In this document: in pieces, positions 12,300 through 26,567 of the stretch
Layout: every line of letters starts with the position of its first letter
Numbering within the stretch: position 1 is the first letter of the stretch
Assembly (NCBI RefSeq): GCF_031755915.1
Contig: NC_083380.1
Span: 12,028,001-12,092,000 of the forward strand
Length of the DNA stretch: 64,000 nt
Direction: 5' to 3'
DNA from: Ziziphus jujuba
Taxonomy: Eukaryota; Streptophyta; Magnoliopsida; Rosales; Rhamnaceae
The notes under the pieces: model-generated
Databases searched by the model: none
Told to the model about the DNA's origin: nothing
What the model saw: only the letters and a program-made list of their open reading frames with translations
Translations under genes and position numbers: made by a program

Positions 12300-15200
12300 A
12301 TATTCCACATGGTAGAAAAATGAAATGTGAACAACATATATGTAATTCACTCTACAAACTAATAAATAGATTAGAATGATGTTCAAGTACTCCGACTAAT
12401 AGCTTTCCAGCTAGCTAGCTGCTTTTCCTTATTGGAGATTAGCCAAATCATTTTTCTCCAATTTACTGTTTTGAATTTTTTTTTTCACCCTATTTTTGCC
12501 ACTTAAAAATTTCCCGCATTTAAATTATTCCCAAGTTATATGTTTGGATTTTTTTCCCCCCATATTTTTTTATGTAATGAAGTAAGATCCTCATAATCCG
12601 GCATTCATAAGGCAAAGGCACGATAATATTAATATGTAGTCGCTAATTTTTTAATCTCAACCTTTAGAAACAATAATTTATAAACTAATAATGGAAATTT
12701 TGATAACAAAAGTATTATATTGATCTAATATGAACTTACTATATATGATGATGAATTTCAAGTCATGCCTTTAAAATAATATGGTTAGGGGCTTACTAAT
12801 TAATAAATAAACTCAACTTCTAATATACATACTTTTATATAACTATATGCTTTATCTTTATTATTATTATTATTATTATTTTTTGCGGCGATGTTTAATC
12901 TTTATTAATGATGAAGTATTATAAGTTTTACATAATTAGAGCCTACATGAGGGATTGATAATAGAATTAATGTTGATAATTTAATCCTAATAAACTCTTT
13001 TTTCTACACCCAATTTTATTCTCTTTTGTTGAAACTCTTACGCTAAACAAGCAATAAAATAATCTATAAATAGTTAAATAGTCATAAAAATAGAACTAAG
13101 TAATGCATACGATTTTTTATTTCAACCACTCAAGATATATAAGGAAAGTCTTGGTTATTAAGTTTCCCTTATCATCTTGGTGGACTTTGAAAGAGATGCA
13201 CTCCGGTTACATTTTTTTCAAAAAAATATATGTTAATTATTATGAATTAAGATGCTTTGAGATAAGCACAATTGAGCTTCTAGCTAGGGCAGGACATCAG
13301 GGCCAGCCTCAAAATACTGTTGCTCCCAAATAAGTAAGACAGATCTTAATTGTAAAATAGACAGATCTTAATTGTAAAATAGACTAGAAAGTGATTCTCA
13401 GCAACAAAAAATTAACATACAAATAATCTAGCTAAAGCAGTTTGGTTACATTGTTTTGTTTTTTTTTTTGTTCTTTTTGTTCTTTTTTTTTTTTCCCTCA
13501 TTATTTAACAATTCGTTTTCCATTTGGCTTCCATCCAACTCAATCAGCAAAGCTATGTGTTACATGTGATTGGGAATGGATAGCATGCAAAATAAAAGGT
13601 CCTGCATTATTTTAGAATTGTTGACCCACACTCAATTAGTTGACAAAAATTTATCATACTCATCTCTTTCAGTTTGCTTGAAGACAAAGAAATAATTCTT
13701 TGAAATAAAAGGGAGAAGAAGTACTTTTCTCCATATATAATTCATTGTATGTTAAAGCATATTTAATAATTTAACTGGATCCTAGAATGCAACTTTGTTG
13801 ACAAATAGAGACACAATTGTTTGTGAAAGCTCTGCAGCCACTTTAAAAAAAAAAAAAAAAAAATCACTTTTTGGGATGGAGTTTGGGCGGACAATAAATC
13901 ATTACTCATGCATGGTGGTTAGGACCAAGTTTTAAACGCACAACCCTTGATTTCCTGAAAGGAGAGCATTAAATTTAATCGCCAGAGATAGTAGGAACAA
14001 TGTTGAATCAAATTGAAACAGATCCGGTAATTTCTGCGAGGCTTCCTATTAATTCCATATATATATATATATATATATAAGCAAAGCCGAAAGAAAAACT
14101 GAACTATTTTATATTGTCTCGCAAAGTGGTGTTTTTTTATTTTTTTTCCCATCATTTAATTACTTAATGTATGATGAAAGTTTATTTTATTTTTTTTATG
14201 TACTCTATACATGGATGGCATAGTATCACAAACTATATTCACAATTAACCATTTTAATAATTATTTTATAAGGTTTATATACTTTATTTGACATTGTGCC
14301 TGACTACAAATTATTTGGTTTGATGAATGGAATTTACATCAAATGATATGACATAACATGGTTATATTTACTGAATGAAGATCTTTTTATATCCATCATT
14401 GATATAATATTATATTTTTTAAAAATTATTAATAAAAAATAAAAAAATTATTAAATATAATTAATAATGATTCTTTTAAAACAAATCAATTAACAATGAT
14501 TACTAATCATAATACTTAGAATAGATTCAAAACATCATAATGAATTCCCAATATATTATCCAAAAACATAGGTACAATAAAATAATTGTCTTTTTAAATG
14601 AAGCAACAAAATCCAATATTTATAATTAAAAAAGCCATCCTATCCTCTTCTCAGTGATAATAGGGAGAGAAGTGGGGGTTAATTAAATTATATATAAACA
14701 AACTCTGACAGTACTAGTCTTATATGCATGTATTAGGATATTATACCATTAAGTTGTCCTATAAGGTTTAAGCAAAAATAAAAAAAAAAGTTGTCCTATA
14801 AGGAAGACTCTTAACACTATTAGTCAAAAAAAAAAAAAAAAAAAAATTTAAAAAATAATATACACTTATACAAAATTTTATACGTTGACCAAAATTATAA
14901 CTTTTGTAATTGAGATTAATTTTTACAAAATCACAAAAAAAAAAAATTAAAATAAACACTCAAACAGAAACCCAGGTGGCGATAAAAAATAAAATAAAAT
15001 AAGTGGTCGGTGAAAGCGCGGAATCTATTAAATAGGTGAAGAATTTAGAACAGTCAAACGGTCAAGAGTCAGCTACCCTGTAATACTAGCCCACCACCTC
15101 GGACACCTTAAGGTTGTAGTAATAATAATAAGAAGAAATTATTACCTAAATTTCACGTACACTAGGAGAAAATCTTGCATGCAGCGGTGGTACCAGCTCG

Positions 15201-16251
15201 CTTAGTACCAAAAACTTCAAATTTCTTAACAGTTAAAGTTTGTTAAATATTTAAATTACACATCAAATAAAAAAAAAAAATCTTAAAACTTCAAGTGTTG
15301 TTAACAGTTAAAGTTTGTCAAACATTTAATAGCTTCTTACATGTAGATTTATCTCTTCAGATTTTTTTAGATCCTTGTTTTTTTTTTTTTAAAGTTTTTT
15401 TTTTATCCTTATATATGTTTTTATATATAAAATATTTCTATATTTTTTATTTTATTCAAAACCTCTTGCTCTTATACTATGATGAATTATTTCTTATTCT
15501 AAAAATTTTAACTTATAAAAAATAATTTTTTTATTTTATTTATATTTTTAAATTTTTTATTTCATTTATATATATATATATATATTTTTTTGTATTTATA
15601 ATGTATACCAAACTATAATTATTACTCGTTGACATTGAAATAGGTAAAATATACACAATTAGATAAAAAAAAAGAAAAAAAAAAGAAAGAAACGATACAA
15701 AAGTAAAAAACTAACCATATAATCAAACAATATTAATTTTCAAAGAAACTATTTTCTTTTAATCTTTTTGTTTTTTGTTTCTCCTTCGAAGGAGGACCCA
15801 CGAAAATTTTGACAAATGACAGCAGATGTTTCGCTGTGTGATTCCTTTTACTCGCTTTTCCTTGCCCTCTCTTCGCTTGAGTGTATGTTTGATGATTCAA
15901 ATTCTTGCAATCCAACCAGGACCACAAAGAAGGAAAAACCTCCTTGTTCCTCTATGACCTACCTCGAATCGCGGCTAATCTCTATATATGTATATATATA
16001 TATATGTATGTATGTATGTGCTTAACACAGCCCTCTCCACACACTCCATAAAACTCTCTCTTTTTCTTTTTTTTTCCTTTCTTCTTTGGGTTTTCTTCTG
16101 CATTCAATTAGATTTACTGTGTCCTAGGGATTTCTTCTCTCTCTCTCTCTCTTTTTTGTGGGTTTTGTTTGTGTTTGGAAAATAGTCTAGTGGGAGAGAG
16201 CAAAACCCTTTTTTTTTTTTTTTTTCCCCTTTTTGTTATAGAATTATTTCA

Positions 16252-17624
16252 ATGGTAAGGACGATGAAGAATAGTAGCAGTTCTGAGTCTTTGAAGCTCG
16301 ACAGGAAAACTGTTGAGAGGAATCGAAGAATTCATATGAAAGGTCTTTGCTTTAAGCTTGCTTCACTTATTCCTCCTCACCATTTTAAACCATCCAAGGT
16401 ACTTTTTTTAAAAAATAATAATAATTTCTCTCTCTTTTCTCTCTTTATGTTCATTTTCTTGATCTGTTTTCTTTCTTTCTTTCTTTAATTTTGCTGAAGT
16501 AGTTCCTTTTATGTCCCGAAAAATTTACTAAAAACCATATTATCATTATTCAGCTGGGTATTCTATTACTGATATGCAATATTATCAGAGCTGATGATCA
16601 TGGAGTACTTTACTTTTTCAAGTTTTCTTGATGAACTTATTGCGTACGCTATGATCAACAGAGTTAAAAAAGGACATAAAAAAGGAGGAGGACTTTTCTT
16701 TTTGCCGCTTAAATTTCTTGAAATTAAGCAATCAAGTACCTATTAAAACAGGGTTGCTTATGATAAAGTAACTACTCTGAGTTTGTATACCGTCACTTCT
16801 TAAACACAAAGTCGATAACAAAGTAGTACTTTTTTTCTTCAAAAAATTGTCCTTATTTACATGAAATAAGCAGCACCAAATATAATTAGTTGGTGATTCT
16901 CACAGTTGGATCCTAGCCAAGTATATGAAATAGCAATTTAGACTGTAAATTGGTTAGACATCAATAATAAGGAAATTACATATATATATATATATATATG
17001 TATACACTTTTTATATACTGATTGTTCTATACACCGTCAGGACATGTTATCTCAACAAGATCAGCTGAATGTCGCGGCCTGCTATATTAAACAACTCAGC
17101 GAAAAAATAGAGAAGATGAAGTTGAAAAAGGAAGCAGCAATCAAAGCCAAAGAAGCAAGCAATGGAAATTTTAATATCGATGCAATCAATATGATTGGCA
17201 TAAGATTGCCTGTGATCGAATTAAAAGATTTGGGTTCGAGCATTGAAGTGATTTTGATAAGTGGATTGAAGAAGAACTTCATGTTGTATGAAGTTATTAG
17301 TGTTCTTGAGGAAGAAGGAGCTGAAGTTGTCAGTGCTAGCTTTTCAACTGTGGGAGATAAAGTCTTCCATTCAGTACACGCTCAGGTATATTTACAGTAC
17401 TATATATATAAAATCTATAAAATATTTAATTTTTGGGAGAAAAATCATTTCTTTTTTCATATTAATTTTCTTTTCTTCTTTAATTTCTTAATTTCTATAA
17501 TGAATTCAATGAATTTTTATTTATTATTATTTTTTTTTGAAAAAAAATTTTGCAGGTTAAAATTTCCCGAGTTGGGGTTGAGACTTCAAGGGTTTGGCAG
17601 CGTTTGCAGGATTTGATCTACTAA
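16252..17624 (+). CDS. BHLH162: bHLH transcription factor, bHLH162-like
   Basis: Three exons: 16252-16398, 17041-17385 and 17556-17624 (561 nt, 186 aa), GT-AG introns, all phase 0. The basic region (residues 17-28, DRKTVERNRRIH) keeps Glu22 and Arg26, the equivalents of E9 and R13 needed for E-box (CANNTG) contact, but the position-5 residue is Arg18, not His. Helix 1 is about 27-41, the loop contains PPHHFKPSK and the exon junction, and helix 2 (MLSQQDQLNVAACYIKQLSEKIEKM) covers about 51-75. The C-terminal half (GIRLPVIELKDLGSSIEV...VLEEEGAEVVSASFS) resembles the ACT-like dimerisation module of this subgroup. Exon 3 ends in VWQRLQDLIY, a conserved tail. The protein should be nuclear and act as a dimer. 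The ATG at 16264 (MKNSSSS) is an alternative start. The symbol is by resemblance to the Arabidopsis bHLH162 group and is moderately sure. Confidence 0.9.
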
Positions 17625-17887
17625 TTAAGTTGGGTTGTGAGAGAGATGCTTTAAAATATCAACTGCACCAGACATAAAAACAAAGAGCTCCCCAAGGAGG
17701 AGCTAGCTTGGGGTATATATAATATATCAAAAAATATATATTATACATATGAATTCCCACTTTGTATAATTGGCTATATAGGCCATATATATATGAATGT
17801 TTTGTAAATGTAGAAGTTAATATATGTGGTTTAATCTTTGTTTACATCTTGTGATGGAAATAAGTGAACGTGTTAAGAAACCACCAA

Positions 17888-17888
<1 letters not shown>

Positions 17889-17930
<42 letters not shown>

Positions 17931-17934
17931 CTAG
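17889..17934. repeat. (TC)n(TA)n compound microsatellite
   Basis: About twelve TC units are followed directly by about nine TA units, some 270 bases beyond the bHLH stop codon. Confidence 0.85.
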
Positions 17935-18674
17935 ATGTTTAATTAGTTTATGAAGCTTTTTGCTTTGTACCAGAGTGCTTCTTTATGTATTCCAAGGTAA
18001 CTCTAATCAGTAAAATATTAAAATATTAAAATGACTTGAAGATGTGGGGATTATATGTTTGTCAAATAATGAAATGAAATCAGAGAAATATCGTTAAGAG
18101 TTTTTATGATTGACAAAAAAGGTATACCGTATACAAACTTCATGACCAAAATTAATACAAAGTATATATGACAGTGATCTGTACCAACTTGCATAGGTCT
18201 TTGATACTTAGCAATAAAACTTGCTAATAAATACCTTGCCTTATGCAAAAGAAAACCAAAACTAATTAGCAAAACAGAAAAAACAAAAAACAGACATGAA
18301 GAGGTACGAGACACGTGCACTCATTTATTGTCATGTACGTTTATACCAAAGACTTTGAATTTCAAAGTCATATATATTCATAAATTCAAGTTGCATTGTA
18401 CAAAAAGGGATTTAGAAAAACATATTATCTTTTTGTGTATGTGAAACATTTGTTCATATTGTTAAAAAAATATATAACTGTAATAATAATTCATTTTCCA
18501 TAAGTTTAAGTTTTAGAAAAAAATAATAATAATAATAATTTAATATGACATAATTAGAAGTTTTTGCTCAAAATTTATAAACCTAGAAAAATGATCAAGG
18601 CGGCATATGAAATGAGTGTTATAAAAATATAAGTGTTATAATGATCCACCTTCCTTCAAATGATAATTGAATGA

Positions 18675-19355
18675 AGGTTTAATTGCACATCGATATACTT
18701 GACTTATAGGATTTTATGATTTAGATCTTAAATTTTTAAAAATAATAATTTAAATTTTTAATTTTTTAATTTATTGCAAACTGATCCAATCCCAATTTTA
18801 CTATATAAATTAATAATGGTTTTATTCGAAAACTCATATTAGAGTTTGTTAGAAAATAAATTAAGATGTTGATCAATAAGAAGAGAAAGCAGCAAAGTGG
18901 ACGAAATTGTTGCTTATTTATTTGGCCAAATTGGAGATTGGACAAATCTCCAAAAATTTTAAAAATCTTTCACTTATAGGATATTACGATTTAGGCGTTA
19001 AATTTTCAAAAATGAAAAATTTAAACTCTCAAATTTTCAATTTATTGCCGACTAATCCAATCCTCAGTTTAACCATATAAATTATTAACAGTTTTATCCA
19101 AAAATTTGTATTAAAGTTTGTTAGGAAAATGATTAGGATGTTAGATCAATAAGAAAACTATTTCCAATTTGTTTGGTCAAATCGAAAGCAAGTGGACAAA
19201 ATTATTGCCAATTTGTTTGGTCAAATAAAAAATTTGGCCAATTTGCAACAATATTAAAAATTAAGAGTGTAAATTAATATTTTTGAATATTAGAGACCTA
19301 AATCATTAAATCCTAAAAATTTAAAATATTAAAACGCAAATAACTTTTGAATGAC
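18675..19355. mobile_element. Foldback (MITE-like) element with an internally duplicated arm
   Basis: Two direct copies with a period of about 270 bp (starting near 18702 and 18972, both opening with CTTATAGGAT) are followed by a third, inverted copy at about 19215-19335. The outermost ends pair as inverted repeats: left GAAGGTTTAATTGCAC and onward, right (reverse complement) AAAAGTTATTTGCG and onward, then both run into (T/A)AGGATTT(T/A)ATGATTTAG. There is no coding capacity. Target-site duplications are not clear. Best described as a non-autonomous inverted-repeat element, possibly Mutator-like (inference). Confidence 0.6.
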
Positions 19356-21619
19356 ATATTAATTTATTTGTTCTGTATCTTCTTCTTAAATGAGTCCATT
19401 TGAATTTCTTTCAGTCTTTAATTTATATATTGATTGGATCTATCCCATAAGCCGAGGATTTTTAGCACTAATACATATTTTTTATTATTTTAAGACTAAA
19501 TATATTGATTGGATCTATTAAAACATTTTTAAATTTAATTTTTGAAATGATTTAATGATTGATGAGCCAATTAAAAACATTTAAACATCCAACCACAAAA
19601 ACAAATTCTTCAATTAATGCATGCCATCCCAATAAATGCTGCTCAACCAAATTTGACATAAATATTTGTAGTCATTCTTCAAACGTTATATTTTCAACTT
19701 TCGTACTCGATGAAATTATAATCCATCTGTTGAACAAATTATGGCAATAATTTTTGTCCACAAATAAAAAATCATAACAATAAAAACATCCTTTACATCC
19801 ATTATACAGTCCACTTCTTTTGTCTCAGTTTAGACTTTCTTTCTAAGGAAAAAAAAAAAAAAGACAAGAAAGTAAAAGCTGTAACACAAAATACGCGTAA
19901 ATTTTAATTTTATGTCCCTTTCTTCTTTCCTTAAGATTTAATGCAAATGATTTGAACAACAAACAAGTTAAATTAACAAATTTACTCATAATAAATTCTG
20001 AAATTTTTTTATTTTTATTCTTTTTATTTTATATAAATATGCAAAATATTGTACTTTTATAATTTGATTTTTCTTCCTTTCCTTTTCTATTCAAACTAGT
20101 CATATATGAAATTTTTCCTTCTTGTATCATGAATTTGGAATAAGAGAATATTGAAAACATCATTTATAAGCTTAGTATTTTTTGTTTTTTTTTTTTTTCT
20201 GGTCAACTCCTGGTATGTAAGCATGCGTACAAACATATTTTCATCAAAAAAAAAAAAAAAAAAGGTTATGTATATTGCTATTTCCAAAAACTGTTCAAAC
20301 CGATAACTATCAATTAGGATAAGATTTGCCTCACGTCGTACTCGAGGCATTCCTCCATATCCCATTATGTGGCAAATTATGAGTTTTGTCATCAATGCAG
20401 TGAGACCGATAATTGATTTTACCTCTTTCAATAATTATTGTAAAGTTTTATGTAATGATATATAACACCCTTTTTTTTTTTCAATAAAGTATTTTTATAT
20501 GAAAAGAATATTTAGATAGTATTTTTTTTAGGATAACATGTAAAATTTTCATTTGGATTAATTATTAAGGTATAAATAATAATGTTATAAGATGTTTTAG
20601 CTAAATGAAAGATATATATCTAGAAAAATCAAGTATTAAAACCCAAAAAATAGAATCAAGATAAAGCTCCACTGACCCAAAAAAATAAAAATAAATAAAT
20701 ACTATAATTAATGAGAAACTAGAAAAATTAAAAATTAAAAATTAAAAGAATTAATACCAAAAACTATAGTAAAAATAACTAAAATAACTATTAAGTAAGT
20801 TTTAAAAACCATAATAGTTGTAACTTAATTTTAAATACAAAATTATATTAGTATCTATTAATTAAATAAATACAGTTTTTTTAATAAAATTTAATTTATG
20901 ATTTAGAAATATTGCAAAAAGATAATAATATATATAGAAAAGATAAAAATTTGATTGTGGGGCAATTATCTATATAAAGAGCTATTTTTTTTTTCCTTTT
21001 GAAAATTACAGCATATAATCTAAAAAGAAATTAAAAAGCTTGCCTTGGACCCCCTCCTCATAACGTGGCTCGGGCACTGATGGAAGAGGTTGTACGTCTA
21101 GCATCATTGAATAATTATTGGGTTTTCAAGCAAAGAAAACAATGATGATAAAAAAAAAAAAAGAAAAAAGAAAAAGAAAATCCTTGTACATATAATGAGA
21201 TATTTTTCTACATTTAAAAAAAAAAATAAATAAATACTGATGGTCTTTTTTTTTCCATCATCATCGGGCTACATTAAACCCGAGATCTCTTACTTTGGAA
21301 AGGTAAGCCATTGCCACTAAGTTGTTGGCTTAGGGACGAGAACCTAAAAAGTTGTTTAAGCATTTAGAAGACCTTTTATGACTCTGAATTTTTTGAAGCA
21401 AAGTAGGAGTTTATTTCTGTTCGTCATTCAATGTCTTAATATTATGGGTTATATGAAGCTAAATAACAAAATATTTTGATAAGACTTGAAAAAATATTAT
21501 TGAAAGAAATCCCACAACATTTTAATGGAAAAAAATCTTGATTAATTATAAGCATTAACTTACCACATGATAAGATAAGGAAGCAGGTCTTCACACCAAT
21601 GTGGAGGTTAGGATTTCCC

Positions 21620-22010
21620 ATTAATTAATAATAAATGTTATTCGGATTTAGTTAGTTGGCACTACCAATAAAAAGTTCATGCAAAAACACACAATATATT
21701 AAAACATAGAAAGAATTTTTTTTTCTTCTTAAAAAAGAAAAATATTGAACACTAGAATTAAGTCTAGCATGCACTATTGTTTGATATTTTTGCTAACACC
21801 AAACAATTAGACTGTTTCTCTAATGAATTTTCCATTAATTAATAATCCATGCTATTTTGTTTTAGTTAGTTGGCACTACCAATAAATAAAAGATTCATGA
21901 AAAAAAAAAACACAATATATTAAAACGTTGAGAGAATTTTTTTTCTTTTCAAAAAAGAAAAATATTGAAAACTAGAATTAAGTCTGGCATGCACTATTGT
22001 TTGGTATTGT
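21620..22010. repeat. Tandem direct duplication, 214-bp period
   Basis: Two copies, about 21620-21795 and 21835-22010, share GTTAGTTGGCACTACCAATA, then CACAATATATTAAAAC, and GAATTAAGTCT(A/G)GCATGCAC in the same order. The marker GTTAGT is at 21651 and 21865. Differences are scattered substitutions and small A-run indels. Noncoding. Confidence 0.8.
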
Positions 22011-23849
22011 GTTTGAGCGTGCCGCTTCAATTTGAATTAGAGAAAGAAAAAAGAAATATAGTAGTAAAAGTAATAAAAATTGTGTAAAAAATAAATCCAA
22101 TAAAATCAGAAGATTATATTAATTTGTAGAAAACAAAAAATTAATGGTTCTTTTCTTACCTTTTTTTTTTTTTTTTTATAAATCTGATTAACTAAAAAGA
22201 GATATAATAAATTGAAAAATAAAAATGACAATTTAGAGACTAAGAGAGCCAATAAACTTTTGCTTAACTAATATAACAGACATTTTAATATATTACAATG
22301 AAACCAAACAATTCAATCCAATGCTTTCAGAGAAATAATCTAGTATGGTGTATCCTATTTAAAATTTGTAACTTAACCAATTAAAATTATACATATAATA
22401 AAATTCTAATATATTACATAGATATTAGATTTGATTGATTTAGAATGATTATTTCTAAATACCAAAACCAATAACTGATCCCATGGCCTTCAAAATTTTC
22501 AATCAAATCTTGTTAGATTGACGAATAAAATTAGGTTGGATTGGATTGAATAATTTGGTTCGATTGATCAATTAAATTATCGAATATCCCTAATTTTTAA
22601 GGCAATGAAAACTCTGTTCGTAGCCAGGTTTTAAATAATACAAGAAACACTAACGAATTTGGGAAAAAATAATAATAATAATAAAGATTTCAAAGCTATA
22701 ATTTTAAATATAGAGGACTATTATTCTAAATAACCAAAACAAAGGCTATAATTATAAAGATATAACAAAATATCATGGTAATAGACAAAAAATCTAAACT
22801 AATTTCGAAAACAACATAAACACACAATTTTCCAAATTTTTTTTTTAATACAGCACCGTTTTTTTTTTGGTGGGGGAGGGGATGTAAAATTATTTTCAAT
22901 AGAGGAAAAAAAAATTTCTATTATATATTTGAAATCTTTCCTTTTGTCTACAAATGCAAATACGTGATATTCTGTATTGTAAAATAACCCCTTTTAATTA
23001 AAAAAAAATTAAGGAATTATTTGATCATATTATTTAAACGATCATTGAAAATATCAAATTTTGATAAGAACGTAGGAAATGGAAGTTGCCAAAATGGAAT
23101 GGTACGTATATAAGTACGGTTATCATGTTCACATTTTATTTTGGGTGGGGGGGTCAAAGGACCTAATGTCCACATTTTTAAAAAGCTTGAATTTTATTTT
23201 TATTTTTAACAAAAACAATAATAAAAAATAGAAAAAAGAAAAAAAAATAAAAGTTTTGTTTGGAAAAGTCAAAGTCAATACAGCCTCCAGGATCATCGCC
23301 GTTTACCGATGGAGAACGTGTAAATAAAGCTAAGGAAGACACGGGTGCATTTATATGCTTTTATTTATTTATTATTATTATTATTATTATTTTGGTCAAA
23401 TCCACCTCATTTCTGAAAATAGCAACAAATATTCATATTGGAGGAGTTGAAATTTCATTTTATTTTTCTGAAAATGGAGGAGTAGGAATCAATAATAACT
23501 AAACTCCATCGATCAAAATGACTTGTGTTTCACATGATGTCTCGCTTCGTCTTTTATTTGAAACATAGCTCTGCCAATTTATCATAGCTTTAATAGCTTA
23601 TTATATCTCTAGCCCCACCAAAATAAAAATTAAAAAAAAATTATTTTTTTATAGCCTCAAAATTTTATCAACCAAACTGAAATTTGTTATTATTATCATT
23701 TTTCTTTCTTTAAAGGAAATTCTGCAACAAAGATACATCTCAATGACTTTGAATTTTGGATGAGTTCAAGTCACAAATATCTAACCTTTTATTTATTTAT
23801 TATTATTATTATTTTTTTTGAAATAACAAACATGTAACCTTGATATGTC

Positions 23850-24130
23850 TTTTTTTTTTTTTTTTTTTTGGGGGAATATTATCATTGATTGATTAATTAG
23901 AAATTACAAGGCAGCTAACCTACTATTCTAAAAGACTACTTCTTGCAACAAGGCATGTTGCATTCACTTTGTGTATCCCAATGACCATCCTGCAGCTATG
24001 GTGTGCTGTGATGATGGTCAATCTTTGAGGAAATCTTAAGAGTGAAATATGGACTAAACTGCGGCAAATAAAAAGGTATGGTGGTCGGTTGTTAAAAGAG
24101 ATGCTCAAAAAAAAAAAAAAAAAAAAAAAA
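23850..24130 (-). mobile_element. Poly(A)-ended non-repetitive block, candidate retrocopy fragment
   Basis: On the minus strand, roughly 230 bases of balanced sequence end with TAATTTCTAATTAATC, a short C5 run and then about 22 A's (plus strand T tract at 23850-23870). The other side is bordered by another homopolymer (A22 on plus at about 24108-24130). The layout resembles a cDNA 3' end inserted with its tail. The ORF inside (to about 24171) is not recognised. No target-site duplication was identified, so this is only a candidate. Confidence 0.25.
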
Positions 24131-24364
24131 TCTTTAATTTCTTTATTGTCAAACTTTTCCCAAAATTTCATTTTTTTTTTTATATATATGCATAATGATG
24201 ACTATATGCTATTAAAAGTTATACAATGTGAAAATTGTTTACATATATATATATATATATATATTTGGTGAATAAATTGTTTACATATATATAATATAAT
24301 GAATCGTTGGAAAAAAAAAAATTAGAATCCATTAATTAAAAAATTAAAATATCAAAAATAACTT

Positions 24365-24401
<37 letters not shown>

Positions 24402-26567
24402 GAAGTACAAAAAGTAAATGCCATTAAAAAACCATTCCCAAATACATTTTTAATACTTGTTACGTTAATAATTTCAATATAATGTGGGAAATACATTGTT
24501 CCCAACCAATCAAAATCTTATGCATATAATATATATTAATTGTAGTAAAAACATATTTAATTTTCTGAAAACTCTTTTAACCGATACTGAAAGATATAGA
24601 TGGTAAATGCTAACTATCGATATTTGTCCAGCTAAATTTTTAGTTTTAAATATCTGATAATGTCGTTAATTAATAGAAAGCGGCAGATTGGCATATCTTC
24701 CAAAATAAAGTACACAGAATATGGCTTTCAAAAATATAAATTCTCTTGGTAAAAGTGCAATTTTTTGCTTTGAATGTTTGTTAAATTACATCTAATCCAC
24801 TTATTAAAAAAAAAAATCTTATATTATTGTTTTTATAATTAATAATTAATACAATTATAATTTCTTTTTTGTTTTTTGTAATAATTATTTTCTATAACAA
24901 CATAGAAATAATAATACATTGTATTTCTATATTAAATTTATATGTTGGTATTAAACATAATATATTAAATATAGAATTAAACATATATTAAATGCATAAT
25001 AATTATAGCAGAGAAAATATATTTCTTTTCTATATTTTTTATTATATTAGTATTAAATTAATATTAATTAGTAATTTCGACTCATTGACTCCCTTCTTCC
25101 ACGATAAACTGTTGAAATGTTGGCAGCATTATTTTAACTTTAATTTTTTATTTTTGAGAAAATGAAATTTGTGTGATTGACAACGATAATGAGTTCCTAG
25201 ACAATGACAATCGATTTGTTGTCGTTATGCCTTTTGGGAAGCAAAGTTGATCAAAATGGAGTGATTATAATAGCAGTGACGTCATTTAGAAAAATGATTC
25301 AAGATTCTAGGGGCAATAATCAATCCTCTTTCCGGCTTCTGAGACTGGGTGCGGTGTATATATTTTATTCAAAAAAAAATAAATTATGTATATTTTCAAA
25401 TTCATGCACCAAATGTCAATGATAACCATTTTTCAGTGAAATATGTCAATGAAAACTTCAGTAAAAACAAACCGGCCAAAAAACAAAAACAAAAAAAAAA
25501 AAAAAAAAAACAAAAAAAAAAAACAGTTCACCCAAAAAATAAAAACCCTTCGAAAACAGAAAAAAAAAAAAAAAAAAGTAGTAGTCAAACCGAATTGCGT
25601 GTATACTATTACTGCATTAGTATAGCTTATGAAAATAGAATTTTAGTTTGTAAAGTTTTATATAATAGATTTTTTTGAAAAAATTTTTTTATTAAAAAAC
25701 TAATAAGTATTTTGTTGTAAATAAAAAAACTGCATTAAATGTTTATTAAATTGTATTAAATGCTTATTAAATTTCCATATAAAGTGAAAAAAATAAATTT
25801 TTTTAGAGAAGCTCAAAATGTGGAGTTCTCTAAAACAGTTTAAAAAAATTAATTTTTTAATCAATAAGCACTTATTGACTTTTACCAAACATCTTTATCT
25901 TTTGATGATAAAAAAGCTTTTAACCTTTAAGTAGAACTTTTAAGTGAAAAAAAAAAATCTTGTCAAACAAAGCCTAAATTTGTATCTTAAAATATTTGTA
26001 GAATTTCTAATGTTAAACATGAATTATTTTTAATTTGAATAAGATAAAAATTAATATTGTTTAAATTTAAATACTATAAATATACGGTTAATTTTAAAAT
26101 TATAAAAATTATTTATGAAAATTAATTATATATATATATATAAATTAACATTTCAAAGAAAACTTTACTTTTGGTAAACTTAACAATATTTAAATGACCC
26201 TTCCTATAACTAAATATTTACCTCAACAATGTTTAAATTACATTAATTTGATATTCATTCTAAATATTATTATTAAGAAACAACTTATTTAAAATACTGT
26301 TCATATTAATTATATAGTATGTTTATTTTCATAATTTACATTTTCATTAGAAAAGCTCTTTGTTAAAAAAATTGATACATAGTGTCTAGATTATATATTT
26401 ATTAAAACAAGACTAAAATCAAGAATATATAGTTTGGATATAATAAAAAAAAATTCTCTTATTCATAAAAATAACTTTTTAAGAACGTTGTGACGTATTT
26501 ATACCAACTTATATAGTCCATTGAAACAATCGAACGTATTCCCAGATAATATTGGATAAAAGTGCTT

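Larger units (their letters stand above)
7339..16251. other. Intergenic region between BURP and bHLH genes
   Basis: Nearly 9 kb of AT-rich DNA without a convincing gene. It contains the BURP 3' UTR, many A/T homopolymers, TA and CA microsatellites near 12197-12275, and TA runs near 8600 and 14058. Short more-complex islands occur at about 8830-9110 (listed as a doubtful ORF), 9380-9560, 10170-10480, 12090-12180 and 15000-15200; none shows a recognisable domain or transposon ends. From about 15790 onward the sequence is probably the promoter and 5' leader of the bHLH gene, with TATATATGTATATATA near 15983 and CT-rich leader sequence after 16050. Confidence 0.55.

Noticed and set aside
25443..25625. 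Lys-rich ORFs around 25.5 kb
   Set aside because: Encoded by long A tracts; no non-repetitive coding sequence.
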